DNA of 64,000 bases from Formosa sp. (GCA_018673215.1 JABHDE010000007.1:30040-94039), one strand, 5' to 3'. Numbered from the stretch's first letter, positions 35,120-44,994 are shown. Numbers and translations are program-made. Notes: generated by a model from the letters alone, not told the origin.

Positions 35120-36415
35120 TTAAAGCTGTGTTAAAAATGCTTTAAATTCTGAATAGTCCTTAATATCAGTAGCCACTTTTTGTTTGTCTATGACAGATTG
35201 TATTTGTGGAGGCAACGGAATTTCAGCATCAATAACTTCCTTAACAACATCTAAAAACTTGGTTGGATGGGCAGTTTCTAAAAACACACAATGTGCTTGT
35301 GGATTGGTTTTTAAATAATATTGACACCCTAAGTAACCAACAGCACCATGTGGATCGGCAATATAATTAGTGGTTTTATAAATCTCATCCAATGCTTGTT
35401 TTGTTTCGTCATCTGTGAAGCTGTAAGAAGATAGATTAGATTTTAAAGTTTCAAAGTCGTTTTTATAAATGGCTTGAATACGGATAAAATTACTAGGATT
35501 CCCAACGTCCATCGCATTGCTCACTGTCTGAACCGACGGTTTTGGGTCGTAAGAATTGGATTCTAAAAATCGGGTCACCACATTATTCTCGTTATTTGAA
35601 GCAATAAAATGTTTGATGGGTAAGCCCAATTTTTGGGCAACCATTCCGGCACATACATTTCCAAAGTTTCCACTTGGAACCGAAAATACTATATCTTTTG
35701 CACTGTTTTTAAGTTGCTTGTATGCAAACATAAAATAAAACAGTTGGGGAAGCCATCGTGCCACATTGATAGAATTTGCTGATGTTAATTGCATAATAGA
35801 AGTGAGTTCATCGTCTAAAAATGCTTTTTTCACCATGTCCTGACAATCGTCAAAAGTTCCTTCCACTTCGAGGGCGGTAATGTTCTGACCTAAAGTTGTC
35901 AATTGTTTTTCTTGGATATTACTGACTTTTCCGCTTGGGTATAAAATCACCACTCGAACCCCTTTAACTCCTAAGAATCCATTGGCAACCGCGCCTCCGG
36001 TATCGCCAGAAGTAGCGACTAAAACAGTGACTTCATTGGAATTATTCTTATTAAAATAACCTAAACAACGCGCCATAAAACGTGCTCCAACATCTTTAAA
36101 AGCCATCGTTGGACCGTGAAATAATTCGAGTGTCGAAATAGATTCTGTCAGGTTTACAACTGGAAAATCAAAATTAAGGGTTTCCGAGACGATCGTTTTT
36201 AAAACATCTTCAGGAATTTCTGGACTTACAAATTGTTTGATTGCTTGAAACGCGATATCTTCATTCGAAAGATTTTCGATATTCTCAAAAAAAGAAGCTT
36301 CTAAAGGAGTGATGCTTTCCGGGAAGTATAAGCCTCTATCTGGAGCAAGACCTTTGATGACTGCCGTTTCAAAAGTGGTATCCGGGGCTATATTATTTAA
36401 ACTATAATAGTTCAT
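35120..36415 (-). CDS. thrC: Threonine synthase
   Basis: A 431-residue PLP enzyme of the fold-type II family, converting O-phosphohomoserine to threonine. The PLP lysine is in GPTMAFKDVGARF (near 105), and ATSGDTGGAVANGF is the phosphate-binding loop. The longer class, with an N-terminal module before the PLP lysine, is represented here. It ends the thrA-thrB-thrC minus-strand operon and follows thrB by nine bases. Confidence 0.95.
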   Translation of the reverse strand: MNYYSLNNIAPDTTFETAVIKGLAPDRGLYFPESITPLEASFFENIENLSNEDIAFQAIKQFVSPEIPEDVLKTIVSETLNFDFPVVNLTESISTLELFHGPTMAFKDVGARFMARCLGYFNKNNSNEVTVLVATSGDTGGAVANGFLGVKGVRVVILYPSGKVSNIQEKQLTTLGQNITALEVEGTFDDCQDMVKKAFLDDELTSIMQLTSANSINVARWLPQLFYFMFAYKQLKNSAKDIVFSVPSGNFGNVCAGMVAQKLGLPIKHFIASNNENNVVTRFLESNSYDPKPSVQTVSNAMDVGNPSNFIRIQAIYKNDFETLKSNLSSYSFTDDETKQALDEIYKTTNYIADPHGAVGYLGCQYYLKTNPQAHCVFLETAHPTKFLDVVKEVIDAEIPLPPQIQSVIDKQKVATDIKDYSEFKAFLTQL

Positions 36416-36424
36416 TGTTGACTT

Positions 36425-37348
36425 TTAATTTAAGTGTTTGATACCTTCTAAATTTATTTTTGAAACATAAATTTCAAACGGTATGTTTTGGTTTTGATAG
36501 GTTTGTCTTATCGCTTTTTCTATTTCTTTAGCGTTAGATTCTGTTTTACATAAACTAAACACAGAGGGTCCTGAACCCGAGATGCCAGTCCCTAAAGCTC
36601 CATTTTTTAAGGCTGTATTTTTAATCTCTTCAAATCCCGGAATGAGTTGACTTCTAAATGGTTCCACTACCACATCTTTTAAAGAGCGACTGATTAAATT
36701 GTAATCATTGGTATGCAATCCATGAACAAAACTCCCAACATTAGACCATTGGGTAATGGCCTTTTTCAAAGTAATTATCTCGGGAAGTATTTTTCGAGCA
36801 TCTGCTGTTTTTATTTCAATTTGAGGGTGAATAACCACTGCAAACAAATCAGGTGGTGTTGGTATTTGAAGAATTTCTAAAGGGTTTAAACTCTTCACAA
36901 GTGTAAAACCTCCAAAAAGGGCAGGAGCAATATTATCGGCATGCTCACTTTGACTGGCTACGGCTTCACCTTTCATGGCAAATGCTGTCAGCTCTGTTTT
37001 AGAATAGGGGTTTCCAAGCAATACATTCATTCCATACACACTCCCAACAGCACTCGCAGAACTGCTGCCAACGCCACTTCCGGGTTTGATGTGTTTGTAT
37101 ATTTCAATTTCAAAACCACAATCTGGGTTTGCTGCCTCATACATAGCCAAAGCCGACACCCCAGCAACATTTTTTTCAACTTCAAACGGAAGGTCATAGC
37201 CTTCAATTTTTGTAATTCTAATCCCTTTTTCTTCGGTTTTACGAACCACCATTTCATCACCAATAGAATCTAGGCAAAACCCAAGAACATCAAATCCACA
37301 AGATACATTTGCAACAGTTGCCGGAGAAAATAGTTTAATTTCGTTCAT
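36425..37348 (-). CDS. thrB: Homoserine kinase
   Basis: A 307-residue GHMP kinase. The ATP-binding motif PGSGVGSSSASAVG (about 90-103) is intact, as are the N-terminal SPATVANVSCGFDVLGF and C-terminal GTGISGSGPSVFSL motifs. It phosphorylates homoserine for ThrC. The start overlaps the thrA stop codon by one base (TAATG), giving tight translational coupling. Confidence 0.95.
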   Translation of the reverse strand: MNEIKLFSPATVANVSCGFDVLGFCLDSIGDEMVVRKTEEKGIRITKIEGYDLPFEVEKNVAGVSALAMYEAANPDCGFEIEIYKHIKPGSGVGSSSASAVGSVYGMNVLLGNPYSKTELTAFAMKGEAVASQSEHADNIAPALFGGFTLVKSLNPLEILQIPTPPDLFAVVIHPQIEIKTADARKILPEIITLKKAITQWSNVGSFVHGLHTNDYNLISRSLKDVVVEPFRSQLIPGFEEIKNTALKNGALGTGISGSGPSVFSLCKTESNAKEIEKAIRQTYQNQNIPFEIYVSKINLEGIKHLN

Positions 37349-39801
37349 TAATGCGTATTTGAAATTCTAATAATATCTGCAAATAATCCAGAAGCTGTTA
37401 CTTCAGAACCTGCGCCAGCCCCTTTGATGATCATAGGTTGGTCGCTATAGCGATTGGTATAAAACATTACAATATTGTCTTTTCCTTCTAGGTTGTAAAA
37501 AGGATGTCCGACAGGTATTTCTTTCAATCCTACTTTAGACGCACCGTCCTTAAATTCTGCAACATATTTCAATTGACAGTTGTTCGCTTCTGCAGATTGA
37601 AATAATTTTTGAAATAAAGATTCGTTCTTTTTTAGAGTTTCATAAAAAGCATCTACAGTTTTAGCTTCCATGCATTCTTTTGGTAAAAACGCTTCATTTT
37701 CAATGGCGTCCATTTCTAACATCTCTCCGCTTTCTCTAGCTAAAATTAATAATTTTCTGGCAACATCAACACCACTTAAATCAATTCTAGGATCTGGTTC
37801 AGTAAACCCTTCTGCTTGTGCTTGTTTTACCACATCGTGAAAGGTCGTGTTTTTATTGAAATTATTAAAGATAAAATTCAAGCTTCCAGAAAGTACCGCA
37901 TTGATGGATGTAATTTGATCTCCTGACATAATTAAATTTTTCAAGGTATCAATGACTGGCAAACCTGCTCCAACATTTGTTTCGAATAAGAATGGCACAT
38001 TGTATTTATGTGAAAGTTGTTTTAATTCTTTGTAGTTTTCAATGGCACCGGAACAGGCAATTTTGTTACAGGCTACTACAGCGATGCTTTGTTTTAAATA
38101 ATGTGCATAAGTGTTGGCTACTGCTTCATTGGCTGTAATATCTATAAAAACAGAATTTCTTAGGTTTAATTTTTTAGACGCTTCAAAAAAGGCCAACGGC
38201 TCTGTTGGTTGTCCGTTATTTAAATCAGACTCCCAGTTGGATAAGTTGATTCCACTGTCGTCAAACACCATTTTTTTTGAATTGGAAAGTCCTGCAACTT
38301 TAATATTGATTTTAAGGTTAGACTTTATGTATTTTTTTTGCTGTTTGATTTGATCAATGAGAGATTTTCCTACATTTCCAACCCCAGCAATAAATAAATT
38401 CATTTGCTTGGTTTGTTCTTCAAAAAACTGTTCATGTAAAGAGTTTAAGGCTTTTTTTACATCCGATTCGGCAATTACCGCTGTAATGTTTCTTTCGGAT
38501 GCTCCTTGTGCGATGGCTCTTATATTAACGTTGTTTTTACCTAGAGTACTAAACATTTTTCCGCTAATTCCTTGATGGCTTTTCATTTTATCGCCCACCA
38601 CTGCAACAATAGACAAGTTAGGCTCAATCACCAAGGGGTCAATTTTAAATAAAGAAATTTCATTTTCAAATTCTTTATCAATCACTGCTTTAGCAGACAG
38701 GGCATCGTTATCTGAAATTCCAATACAAATGGAATGTTCTGAAGACGCTTGAGTAATGATGATCACATTTATTTTGGAGTGTGCCAAGGTTTCAAACAAA
38801 CGTTTAGAAAACCCAGGAATTCCAACCATTCCATTTCCTTGGAGTGTCAGTAAGGATACATTATTGATGTTGCTAATTCCTTTGATTGGGAACTGCGACC
38901 CATTTTCTACAATTTTAGTAATCAATGTACCTGGATCTTCAGGTGCCAAGGTGTTTTTTATGAGTAAAGGAATGTCTTTTCTTAAGACAGGCTGCACAGT
39001 GGGTGGATATAATACCTTGGCTCCAAAGTGCGACAATTCGATGGCTTCTAAATAGGATAGTTTGTTAATAGGTCTTGCGTGTTTGACCATTTTAGGATTG
39101 GTTGTAAACATTCCACTGACATCGGTCCATATTTGTAAAACACTTGCATTGAGTGCCGCCGCAAGAATTGCAGCAGTGAAATCTGATCCTCCACGTCCCA
39201 AAGTTGTTATTTCGTCATTTTCAGATTTTGATATAAATCCTGGTAAGATGGTCACTATTTTTTGATTACTCTCAAAATAGGTCGTGATATTGGCATTTGT
39301 TTCCTCAAAATTAACCGCTGCATTCGTAAAATTGGAGTCGGTTACAATTAGATTCTGTGAATTTTTTAGTTGAACATTGACTCCTTTAGACTTGATGGCT
39401 TCATATATGATTAAAGACGAAATCAATTCTCCAAAACTCAGAAGTTTATCGGTTGTTTTTGGTGACAGTTCGTTGATTAAATACACCCCATCTAATAGTT
39501 TTTCCAGTCTTGATAAATGCTCTAAAACAATATCGGTGGTGGCTTCATGGACTTCGCCACTTAGTAAGCCATCAATCACCTCAATATGTTTTAATCGTAA
39601 GGCTTCAAAGTCTTCCTTGTAACTGAGGTCTTTATGAATGGCTTTATTGGCTGCAATGAGTAATTTATCCGTAATTCCTCCAACGGCAGAAACGACTACT
39701 ACAATATTTTCAGAGGCCGATTCTTGCTTAACGATCTTTATGACTTTGGATATATTTTTTGAAGAACCTACAGATGTTCCTCCAAATTTTAAAACTTTCA
39801 T
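37348..39801 (-). CDS. thrA: Bifunctional aspartate kinase/homoserine dehydrogenase
   Basis: An 817-residue fusion. The aspartokinase part begins KFGGTSVGSS and contains the LGRGGSDFTA motif, then two ACT-type regulatory regions (about 310-450, QGNGMVGIPG and VGDKMKSHQG) that bind threonine. The homoserine dehydrogenase part starts with the Rossmann motif AGVGNVGKSL (about 469-478) and has ACNKIACSG and EGFTEPDPRIDLSG. The fusion is the usual arrangement in flavobacteria and gammaproteobacteria. It heads the thrABC operon and may be controlled by a Thr/Ile-containing leader peptide. Confidence 0.96.
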   Translation of the reverse strand: MKVLKFGGTSVGSSKNISKVIKIVKQESASENIVVVVSAVGGITDKLLIAANKAIHKDLSYKEDFEALRLKHIEVIDGLLSGEVHEATTDIVLEHLSRLEKLLDGVYLINELSPKTTDKLLSFGELISSLIIYEAIKSKGVNVQLKNSQNLIVTDSNFTNAAVNFEETNANITTYFESNQKIVTILPGFISKSENDEITTLGRGGSDFTAAILAAALNASVLQIWTDVSGMFTTNPKMVKHARPINKLSYLEAIELSHFGAKVLYPPTVQPVLRKDIPLLIKNTLAPEDPGTLITKIVENGSQFPIKGISNINNVSLLTLQGNGMVGIPGFSKRLFETLAHSKINVIIITQASSEHSICIGISDNDALSAKAVIDKEFENEISLFKIDPLVIEPNLSIVAVVGDKMKSHQGISGKMFSTLGKNNVNIRAIAQGASERNITAVIAESDVKKALNSLHEQFFEEQTKQMNLFIAGVGNVGKSLIDQIKQQKKYIKSNLKINIKVAGLSNSKKMVFDDSGINLSNWESDLNNGQPTEPLAFFEASKKLNLRNSVFIDITANEAVANTYAHYLKQSIAVVACNKIACSGAIENYKELKQLSHKYNVPFLFETNVGAGLPVIDTLKNLIMSGDQITSINAVLSGSLNFIFNNFNKNTTFHDVVKQAQAEGFTEPDPRIDLSGVDVARKLLILARESGEMLEMDAIENEAFLPKECMEAKTVDAFYETLKKNESLFQKLFQSAEANNCQLKYVAEFKDGASKVGLKEIPVGHPFYNLEGKDNIVMFYTNRYSDQPMIIKGAGAGSEVTASGLFADIIRISNTH

Positions 39802-39867
39802 TGTTTTTATTTTTTATTTTTATTGGAAACTATTGCTTTGGTGTAAACAATATAAATAGAAGCGGAA

Positions 39868-39948
39868 TTATATAATAACAAACCCCATAAGGGTGATAAT
39901 AATCGTACAAATTATTACAAAAGGTGAATTCATTTGGAAAGATTCCAT
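39868..39948 (-). CDS. thrL: Possible thr operon leader peptide
   Basis: A 26-codon reading frame, from an ATG at 39948 (or 39933), that ends 66 bases before thrA. Its second half contains a run of Ile and Thr codons: V-I-I-C-T-I-I-I-T, then L-M-G-F-V-I-I before the stop. Seven isoleucine and two threonine codons lie within 16 residues. Leader peptides with Thr and Ile codons control thrA in enterobacteria by attenuation. A small hairpin (ACCC with GGGT) overlaps the T codon, but no strong GC-rich terminator with a U-run follows, and AT-rich DNA easily makes Ile codons, so this is tentative. Confidence 0.35.
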   Translation of the reverse strand: MESFQMNSPFVIICTIIITLMGFVII

Positions 39949-40241
39949 GGAAAAAAAGTTTGTAGAACTCGTTGAGTGTTGCATTATATGTTTTTTTAAT
40001 AACTCTCAAAAGTATCAATTTCAGATGCAATAAAAAATTAATACATTAATTTTACAAATTATGGAATTTAGAGGGTATATATTTTTAATAATAAAGTTAA
40101 AACCAACTATTATTGAATTTTTATCAATAGCTTAATAAATACAATTTTTAATCTATTCCCAAGTGATTTAAATGTTCATGACTGTTTAATAAATAGTTGT
40201 TGAAATACTTGTTTTTTATATGTTTACAGCAATCTTATTGT
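39949..40241. other. AT-rich divergent intergenic region between thrA and glyA
   Basis: Roughly 290 bases without a gene on either strand. It must hold the thrA promoter on the minus strand, but no exact TAnnTTTG element was found by eye in it. No riboswitch fold was recognised. Confidence 0.45.
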
Positions 40242-40249
40242 TAATTTTG
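40242..40249 (+). promoter_or_regulatory. -7 element before glyA
   Basis: TAATTTTG, an exact TAnnTTTG match, lies 29 bases before the glyA ATG. No -33 TTTG is found at the standard spacing. Confidence 0.5.
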
Positions 40250-40278
40250 CAATCATAACTTTTTGAAAAAAAATATAC

Positions 40279-41550
40279 ATGCAACGCGACGAACAAATTT
40301 TTGAATTAATTGAAGCTGAAAGAGATCGTCAAATCAACGGAATTGAATTGATTGCTTCTGAGAATTTTACAAGTGACCAAGTGATGGAAGCTACCGGATC
40401 TGTACTGACCAACAAATACGCAGAAGGGTATCCTGGGAAGCGTTATTATGGAGGCTGTGAAGTAGTAGATGAAGTAGAGCTTATTGCCATAGATAGAGCC
40501 AAAACACTTTTTGGTGCAGCTTGGGCAAACGTACAACCCCACTCGGGAAGTCAGGCCAATACCGCGGTATTTCATGCGTGTTTGAAAGTAGGTGATAAAA
40601 TCTTAGGTTTTGATCTTTCTCATGGAGGGCATTTAACTCATGGATCGCCTGTTAATTTTTCTGGACGTTTATACGATCCCGTTTTTTATGGTGTTGAGAA
40701 AGAAACAGGGGTTTTGAATTATGACAAAATTCAAGAAATTGCAACCAAAGAACAACCAAAACTTATCATTGCTGGAGCCTCTGCTTATTCTAGAGATATA
40801 GATTACAAACGTTTTAGAGAAATTGCGGATAGCGTTGGTGCACTTCTTTTAGGCGATATTTCGCACCCTTCTGGATTGATCGCTAAAGGTATTTTAAACG
40901 ATCCTTTACCGCATTGTCATATTGTGACCACAACCACACACAAGACCTTAAGAGGGCCTAGAGGTGGATTGATCATGATGGGGAAAGATTTTGAAAACCC
41001 TTTTGGAATTACACTAAAATCTGGAAAAGTACGCATGATGTCTTCTTTACTTGATTCTGCTATTTTTCCTGGAAACCAAGGCGGGCCTTTAGAGCATGTG
41101 ATTGCTGGAAAAGCGATTGCTTTTGGAGAAGCATTGACCGATGAGTTTTTAAATTATATCCTACAAGTTAAAAAGAATGCAGACGCCATGGCAAAAGCAT
41201 TTGTAAAACGAGACTATCATTTAATCTCTGGTGGCACCGACAACCATATAATGTTGATTGATTTAAGAAATAAAAATATTACTGGAAAAGATGCCGAACA
41301 AGCCCTTGTAAAAGCAGATATCACGGTGAATAAAAACATGGTGCCGTTTGATACGCAGAGCCCTTTTGTAACGTCTGGTATCCGAGTAGGAACGCCTGCC
41401 ATTACCACTCGTGGTTTGGTTGAATCCGATATGGAAACAGTAGTAGAGCTTATTGATCAAGTACTTAATAACCATGAAGATGAAGCAAAACTCGAAGCGA
41501 TTTCAGAAGAAGTGAACGCACTGATGAGCCACCGTCCTTTGTTTGCGTAA
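40279..41550 (+). CDS. glyA: Serine hydroxymethyltransferase
   Basis: A 423-residue fold-type I PLP enzyme that interconverts serine and glycine with tetrahydrofolate. [11 protein letters not shown] near the start, the [16 protein letters not shown] loop (about 49-64), and [13 protein letters not shown] with the PLP lysine near residue 220 are diagnostic. Full family length. It supplies glycine and one-carbon units, complementing the GcvT gene on the opposite strand. A terminator follows at 41575. Confidence 0.97.
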   Translation: MQRDEQIFELIEAERDRQINGIELIASENFTSDQVMEATGSVLTNKYAEGYPGKRYYGGCEVVDEVELIAIDRAKTLFGAAWANVQPHSGSQANTAVFHACLKVGDKILGFDLSHGGHLTHGSPVNFSGRLYDPVFYGVEKETGVLNYDKIQEIATKEQPKLIIAGASAYSRDIDYKRFREIADSVGALLLGDISHPSGLIAKGILNDPLPHCHIVTTTTHKTLRGPRGGLIMMGKDFENPFGITLKSGKVRMMSSLLDSAIFPGNQGGPLEHVIAGKAIAFGEALTDEFLNYILQVKKNADAMAKAFVKRDYHLISGGTDNHIMLIDLRNKNITGKDAEQALVKADITVNKNMVPFDTQSPFVTSGIRVGTPAITTRGLVESDMETVVELIDQVLNNHEDEAKLEAISEEVNALMSHRPLFA

Positions 41551-41574
41551 GCACTTATAAATCATATAAAATCT

Positions 41575-41605
41575 AACCTCTTAATTTGTATTGGGAGGTT
41601 TTTTT
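41575..41605 (+). terminator. Intrinsic terminator after glyA
   Basis: AACCTC (41575-41580) pairs with GAGGTT (41595-41600) across a 14-base loop, followed by a run of seven T. Confidence 0.7.
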
Positions 41606-41701
41606 GTGCTTTCAACTTTTTCGCCTGCTGATCCTTAAAAGAGAATGTGTTGGTAGTCCACAATGTAGGTGTAAATGAAAGAAGGAGTTTTCGATTTGTG
41701 A

Positions 41702-43267
41702 TTAATCCTCAAACTCCGTGGCATTGTAAGCGCCTAAATCGGGTGGGGAGGTGCGTGTGGTGTTTGTGAGGTCCACGTTCAGGTTTCCAGCTGTAATTCC
41801 AGCCCCTTCCGCAGGAGATCCAATTGGAATGTTCAATTGGTTGTTAGAGGGGTCTAAGAACTGAGGGGCGTTGTTAAATAGCACATTTTCATAGTGATCT
41901 GTATTGCTGAAATCGTATTGGGGTTCTGAATAAAACCCTGTTGGATCGTCAAAACGAATCAAACTGTTGGTGAATTTAAAATTAAAAACGTCTGAAGTTT
42001 CTTTTTCCAACAACAGTTCTGGATTGTCATTTCCATAAACAATACAATTGGTGAAATTTGCAGATTCTAAAGGATTTGTAAAAACGTTGTTTTCGGCATC
42101 GATAATGAAGTTGTTCAGTAAGAGTGCTGGAAATTGTCTAAAACTATTGGACCAATAATTGGTGATAGTCGAATGTGTAAAATTATAATTGCCACCGTAG
42201 GTCCCTGCAAAAGAGGACACTCCGCTAATATTAAGCACAACATTTTCTGCATTAATGGAAGTCCCACGACCTAAAATTCCAAAATTACTGGAGTTATAAA
42301 TTTGTGAATTAGTAATCACGAGTTTTGTAGGGTCGTCTTGATTGCCATCACTTAAAATACCCACCGTTCCATTTTTTATGGTCGCATGATTGATGCTGTT
42401 GTTGGTACTGCCATTTAATAACCAAATCGCTTCCCATTGTCCAGGGATGTCTTCGTACAGAGGTTCCAAACGATCGCCTTGAATGATGATTTCATTCTCC
42501 AAAATTTCGGCATCTAAACTTGGCAATCCATTGATATGTATAGAAGCATTATCTGTAATCAAAAGTCCTGAATTGGCATGAAAATGTACACGGGCACCAG
42601 GGTTCATATCCAGTGTTTTTCCGCCTGCAACAGCTGCATAGCCATAAATAACATAAGGTTTTTCATTGGTGAATGTTAGTTCGGTATCTTCTAAAAAACG
42701 ACCTTGCACGTTGGTTTCATCGTCAACACCATCGCCATCGACATCAAAAATGAGGGTTTCCACGACACCATTGGCATCTTTGTTTGGATAGATAAATACA
42801 GCATCTTTTACCAAAGTGACCAATTCTACTTTTTGAGTGTTCGGACCTGTTCCAAATTCAATGGCATCGGTGTATAAAAACTGAGTTTCATTAGTTACTA
42901 AAGGCTGAATATCAATGGTCGTTTCTATAAACACAAACATACTGTCTTGTGCCAGAAGTTCTACATTTTCAAATTCTTTTCCGACCAAAGTTCCAGTGCC
43001 AAGCATGCCATCGACATTCATGCGGTATTTGGACGATTGCCCTTTACTTAATTTTAGTGACGGAATAAGAATATCATTATCAGAGTTGTTATACACTTTA
43101 AGGGTATAGGTGCTAGAGCCTATATTTGTAAAAACAGTATCTAAATAAACGGTGTCTTTAGAGAAGCTCAATTGACCTGTACTAGGTGTAAATTCAAAAT
43201 CTTGACGGCAAGAACTCCAGAAAATGAGAGTAAAAAAACTGAATATAAAATATAGGGAGCGAATCAT
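41702..43267 (-). CDS. Lipoprotein with right-handed parallel beta-helix repeats
   Basis: A 521-residue protein with a lipoprotein signal peptide ending FWSSC (Cys20). Residues about 25-120 resemble an immunoglobulin-like beta-sandwich. Residues about 200-490 contain repeated short strands with Asn-rich turns (NNSINHATIKNG, NSQIYNSSNFG, NCIVYGND), the pattern of a pectate-lyase-type parallel beta-helix. No catalytic residues of a polysaccharide lyase are apparent, so it may be a surface adhesin or binding protein. Its location on the outer membrane is inferred from the lipobox followed by Arg-Gln-Asp. Confidence 0.78.
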   Translation of the reverse strand: MIRSLYFIFSFFTLIFWSSCRQDFEFTPSTGQLSFSKDTVYLDTVFTNIGSSTYTLKVYNNSDNDILIPSLKLSKGQSSKYRMNVDGMLGTGTLVGKEFENVELLAQDSMFVFIETTIDIQPLVTNETQFLYTDAIEFGTGPNTQKVELVTLVKDAVFIYPNKDANGVVETLIFDVDGDGVDDETNVQGRFLEDTELTFTNEKPYVIYGYAAVAGGKTLDMNPGARVHFHANSGLLITDNASIHINGLPSLDAEILENEIIIQGDRLEPLYEDIPGQWEAIWLLNGSTNNSINHATIKNGTVGILSDGNQDDPTKLVITNSQIYNSSNFGILGRGTSINAENVVLNISGVSSFAGTYGGNYNFTHSTITNYWSNSFRQFPALLLNNFIIDAENNVFTNPLESANFTNCIVYGNDNPELLLEKETSDVFNFKFTNSLIRFDDPTGFYSEPQYDFSNTDHYENVLFNNAPQFLDPSNNQLNIPIGSPAEGAGITAGNLNVDLTNTTRTSPPDLGAYNATEFED

Positions 43268-43333
43268 GTGGTGTACTGTTTTCGGTAAAAATATAACTTT
43301 TCAAACTAATATATATTGTTGTGATTATTTAAT

Positions 43334-43723
43334 TTATCTAAACACCGCAGCAATTTCTGACGTAATTCGTTTTGGTTTTTTACTCAGTGTATCCAATAAA
43401 CACCAAGTGGTTTCAGATTTGACAATCAATTTTTGACTGTCCTTATGATGCATTTCAACAATCCGAGTAGAGGTCACGCCTTCCGATCGCGTCACATAGG
43501 TTTTGAGGTGGATTTTATCGTTGAGTTTGGCAGCAGATTTATAATTAATATGATGACTCAATAACACCCATATATGCTCTTCTTGTTGGAGTGGAGTAGT
43601 GGCAGATTCCCAATGCGTCTTGGCAATATCTTGAACCCACTGCACATAGCGCACATTATTTACATGCATTAAGTCGTCTAAATCGTCTGCAACTACAGTC
43701 CGAGTGGCTTCAAATAGTTTCAT
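43334..43723 (-). CDS. Acyl-CoA thioesterase (4-hydroxybenzoyl-CoA thioesterase family)
   Basis: A 129-residue hotdog-fold protein. The segment DDLDDLMHVNNVRYVQWVQD (about 14-33) carries the N/D-x-MHVNN active-site motif of YbgC-type thioesterases, with His22 and Asn positions in the expected place. It hydrolyses acyl-CoA or acyl-ACP; the acyl group is unknown. Its ATG overlaps the stop of the glutaminyl cyclase gene by one base, so the two are co-translated. Confidence 0.88.
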   Translation of the reverse strand: MKLFEATRTVVADDLDDLMHVNNVRYVQWVQDIAKTHWESATTPLQQEEHIWVLLSHHINYKSAAKLNDKIHLKTYVTRSEGVTSTRIVEMHHKDSQKLIVKSETTWCLLDTLSKKPKRITSEIAAVFR

Positions 43724-44748
43724 TAATTTTCAATGATCTTAACTTCAAACAGTTTATCCCAACGTTTACCAGTCACAAACAAGGTTTTTGTTTTTGGGTT
43801 GTAGGCCATACCATTCAAAACATCCAAACCTTGGTGTTTGGTGACCTTGGATTTCAAGGCTTTAAAATCAATGACCGCTTCAATGGCTCCATTTTGTGGG
43901 TTGATAATGGCCACTCCATTTTTTTGATAGCGATTCGCATAAATTTTTCCATCCACCCATTCCAATTCATTGAGGTTTGTCAATTTTCCCTTATTAGTGT
44001 AGGCTTGTAAAGAGCCTTCTTCGGCAAGCGTTTTAGGGTTCAAAAACCACAAATATTCAGAGCCATCAGACTTGTAAAATTTTTGTCCGTCGTTACACAG
44101 TCCCCAACCTTCTTTACTTTGTCCATAATTGAAGGTTTCTATCTGTTCAAAACTATTGACATCATACACCAAACCACGGCCTTCTTTCCATGTAAGCTGA
44201 TAAATTTTATCATTTAATACCGAAAGACCTTCTCCAAAATAAGCGTTGCTTAATTGTATGTTTTTGAGAACGGCTCCATTTTTATAATCGAGTTTTCTCA
44301 GTTTAGATTCACCGTATTGCCCTGTACTTTCATAAAGTTCCCCTTTGTGAAACTCAAGTCCTTGGGTGTAAGACGTGATGTCGTGTGGATAGGTGTTTAC
44401 AATTTCATAAGTATATATTTTTGGTGAAAATGAGTTTACTACGATGACTTTTTTGAGTACAACTTCAAATTTGTCATCATAAAATACTTTGGCTTTTATG
44501 AGTTTTTCTCCTAAAGGCATTGCTGATAGGTCTACAGAGGTATTTATTTTTTTTGTATCCAAAGTCAATTGTATAGAGTCAAAATCTCTGTTATTTGGAT
44601 TTAGTAGCTCAATAGAAAGCGTTTCAGCATTGGAGATAATGTTTGTTTCACTGTTTGTTTTGATTGAAAAGTTAGATTTGGTAGTTGTGCCGCAAGCAGC
44701 GATCAAAACGCTAAGTCCAATGAATGTCAATAGTTTGTAGGAATGCAT
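43723..44748 (-). CDS. Glutaminyl-peptide cyclotransferase, lipoprotein
   Basis: A 341-residue lipoprotein (signal peptide ending LIAACG, Cys19). The C-terminal 240 residues form the beta-propeller of the plant-type glutaminyl cyclase family, with the characteristic DITSYTQGLEFHKGELYESTGQYG segment (about 128-151) and NELEWVDGKIYANRYQ. Enzymes of this family make N-terminal pyroglutamate on exported proteins, a modification reported as essential for the envelope of some Bacteroidota. The first 120 residues are an extra beta-sandwich. It is translationally coupled to the thioesterase gene. Confidence 0.88.
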   Translation of the reverse strand: MHSYKLLTFIGLSVLIAACGTTTKSNFSIKTNSETNIISNAETLSIELLNPNNRDFDSIQLTLDTKKINTSVDLSAMPLGEKLIKAKVFYDDKFEVVLKKVIVVNSFSPKIYTYEIVNTYPHDITSYTQGLEFHKGELYESTGQYGESKLRKLDYKNGAVLKNIQLSNAYFGEGLSVLNDKIYQLTWKEGRGLVYDVNSFEQIETFNYGQSKEGWGLCNDGQKFYKSDGSEYLWFLNPKTLAEEGSLQAYTNKGKLTNLNELEWVDGKIYANRYQKNGVAIINPQNGAIEAVIDFKALKSKVTKHQGLDVLNGMAYNPKTKTLFVTGKRWDKLFEVKIIEN

Positions 44749-44802
44749 AGTGCAATTAAATTTTTCAGCAATTTATTTATTTATATTCAGTTAAAAAAAT
44801 CA

Positions 44803-44832
44803 TTGTGTGAATATTAAAACTTTGTATCTTTG
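44803..44832 (+). promoter_or_regulatory. Promoter of the SRP RNA
   Basis: TTG (44803-44805), a 19-base spacer and TATCTTTG (44825-44832) form a full consensus. The element ends five bases upstream of the RNA's first paired base, as at rnpB. Confidence 0.8.
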
Positions 44833-44836
44833 CAGA

Positions 44837-44930
44837 GGCAAGTCCTACACAACTAGCTCCTGTTGAATCCTCCAGGGCGGGAACGCAGCAAAGGTAAATG
44901 GTTGTAGCAGTGTGATGTAGGTAGCTTGCC
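44837..44930 (+). ncRNA. ffs: Signal recognition particle RNA, small bacterial type (4.5S)
   Basis: A 94-base hairpin RNA. The ends GGCAAG and CTTGCC pair, and the apical part carries the conserved CAGGGCGGGAA and GCAGCAAAGGTAA strands that bind Ffh and contact FtsY. It targets ribosomes making membrane and exported proteins. A run of seven T follows (44931-44937), so the RNA's own stem works as terminator. Confidence 0.93.
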
Positions 44931-44994
44931 TTTTTTTGTACCTCATTGTTTCCATAAATCTTCCTATCTTTATCTTCTTATAACACAAAAATCA

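Noticed and set aside
39830..40030. 66-residue minus-strand frame covering the thrA upstream region
   Set aside because: It runs in a different frame from the Thr/Ile leader candidate, has no recognisable features and looks like an accidental open frame in AT-rich DNA.
44926..44994. N-terminal extension of the SDR protein
   Set aside because: The extended frame begins inside the SRP RNA and its T-run; the conserved SDR start is at 44995.
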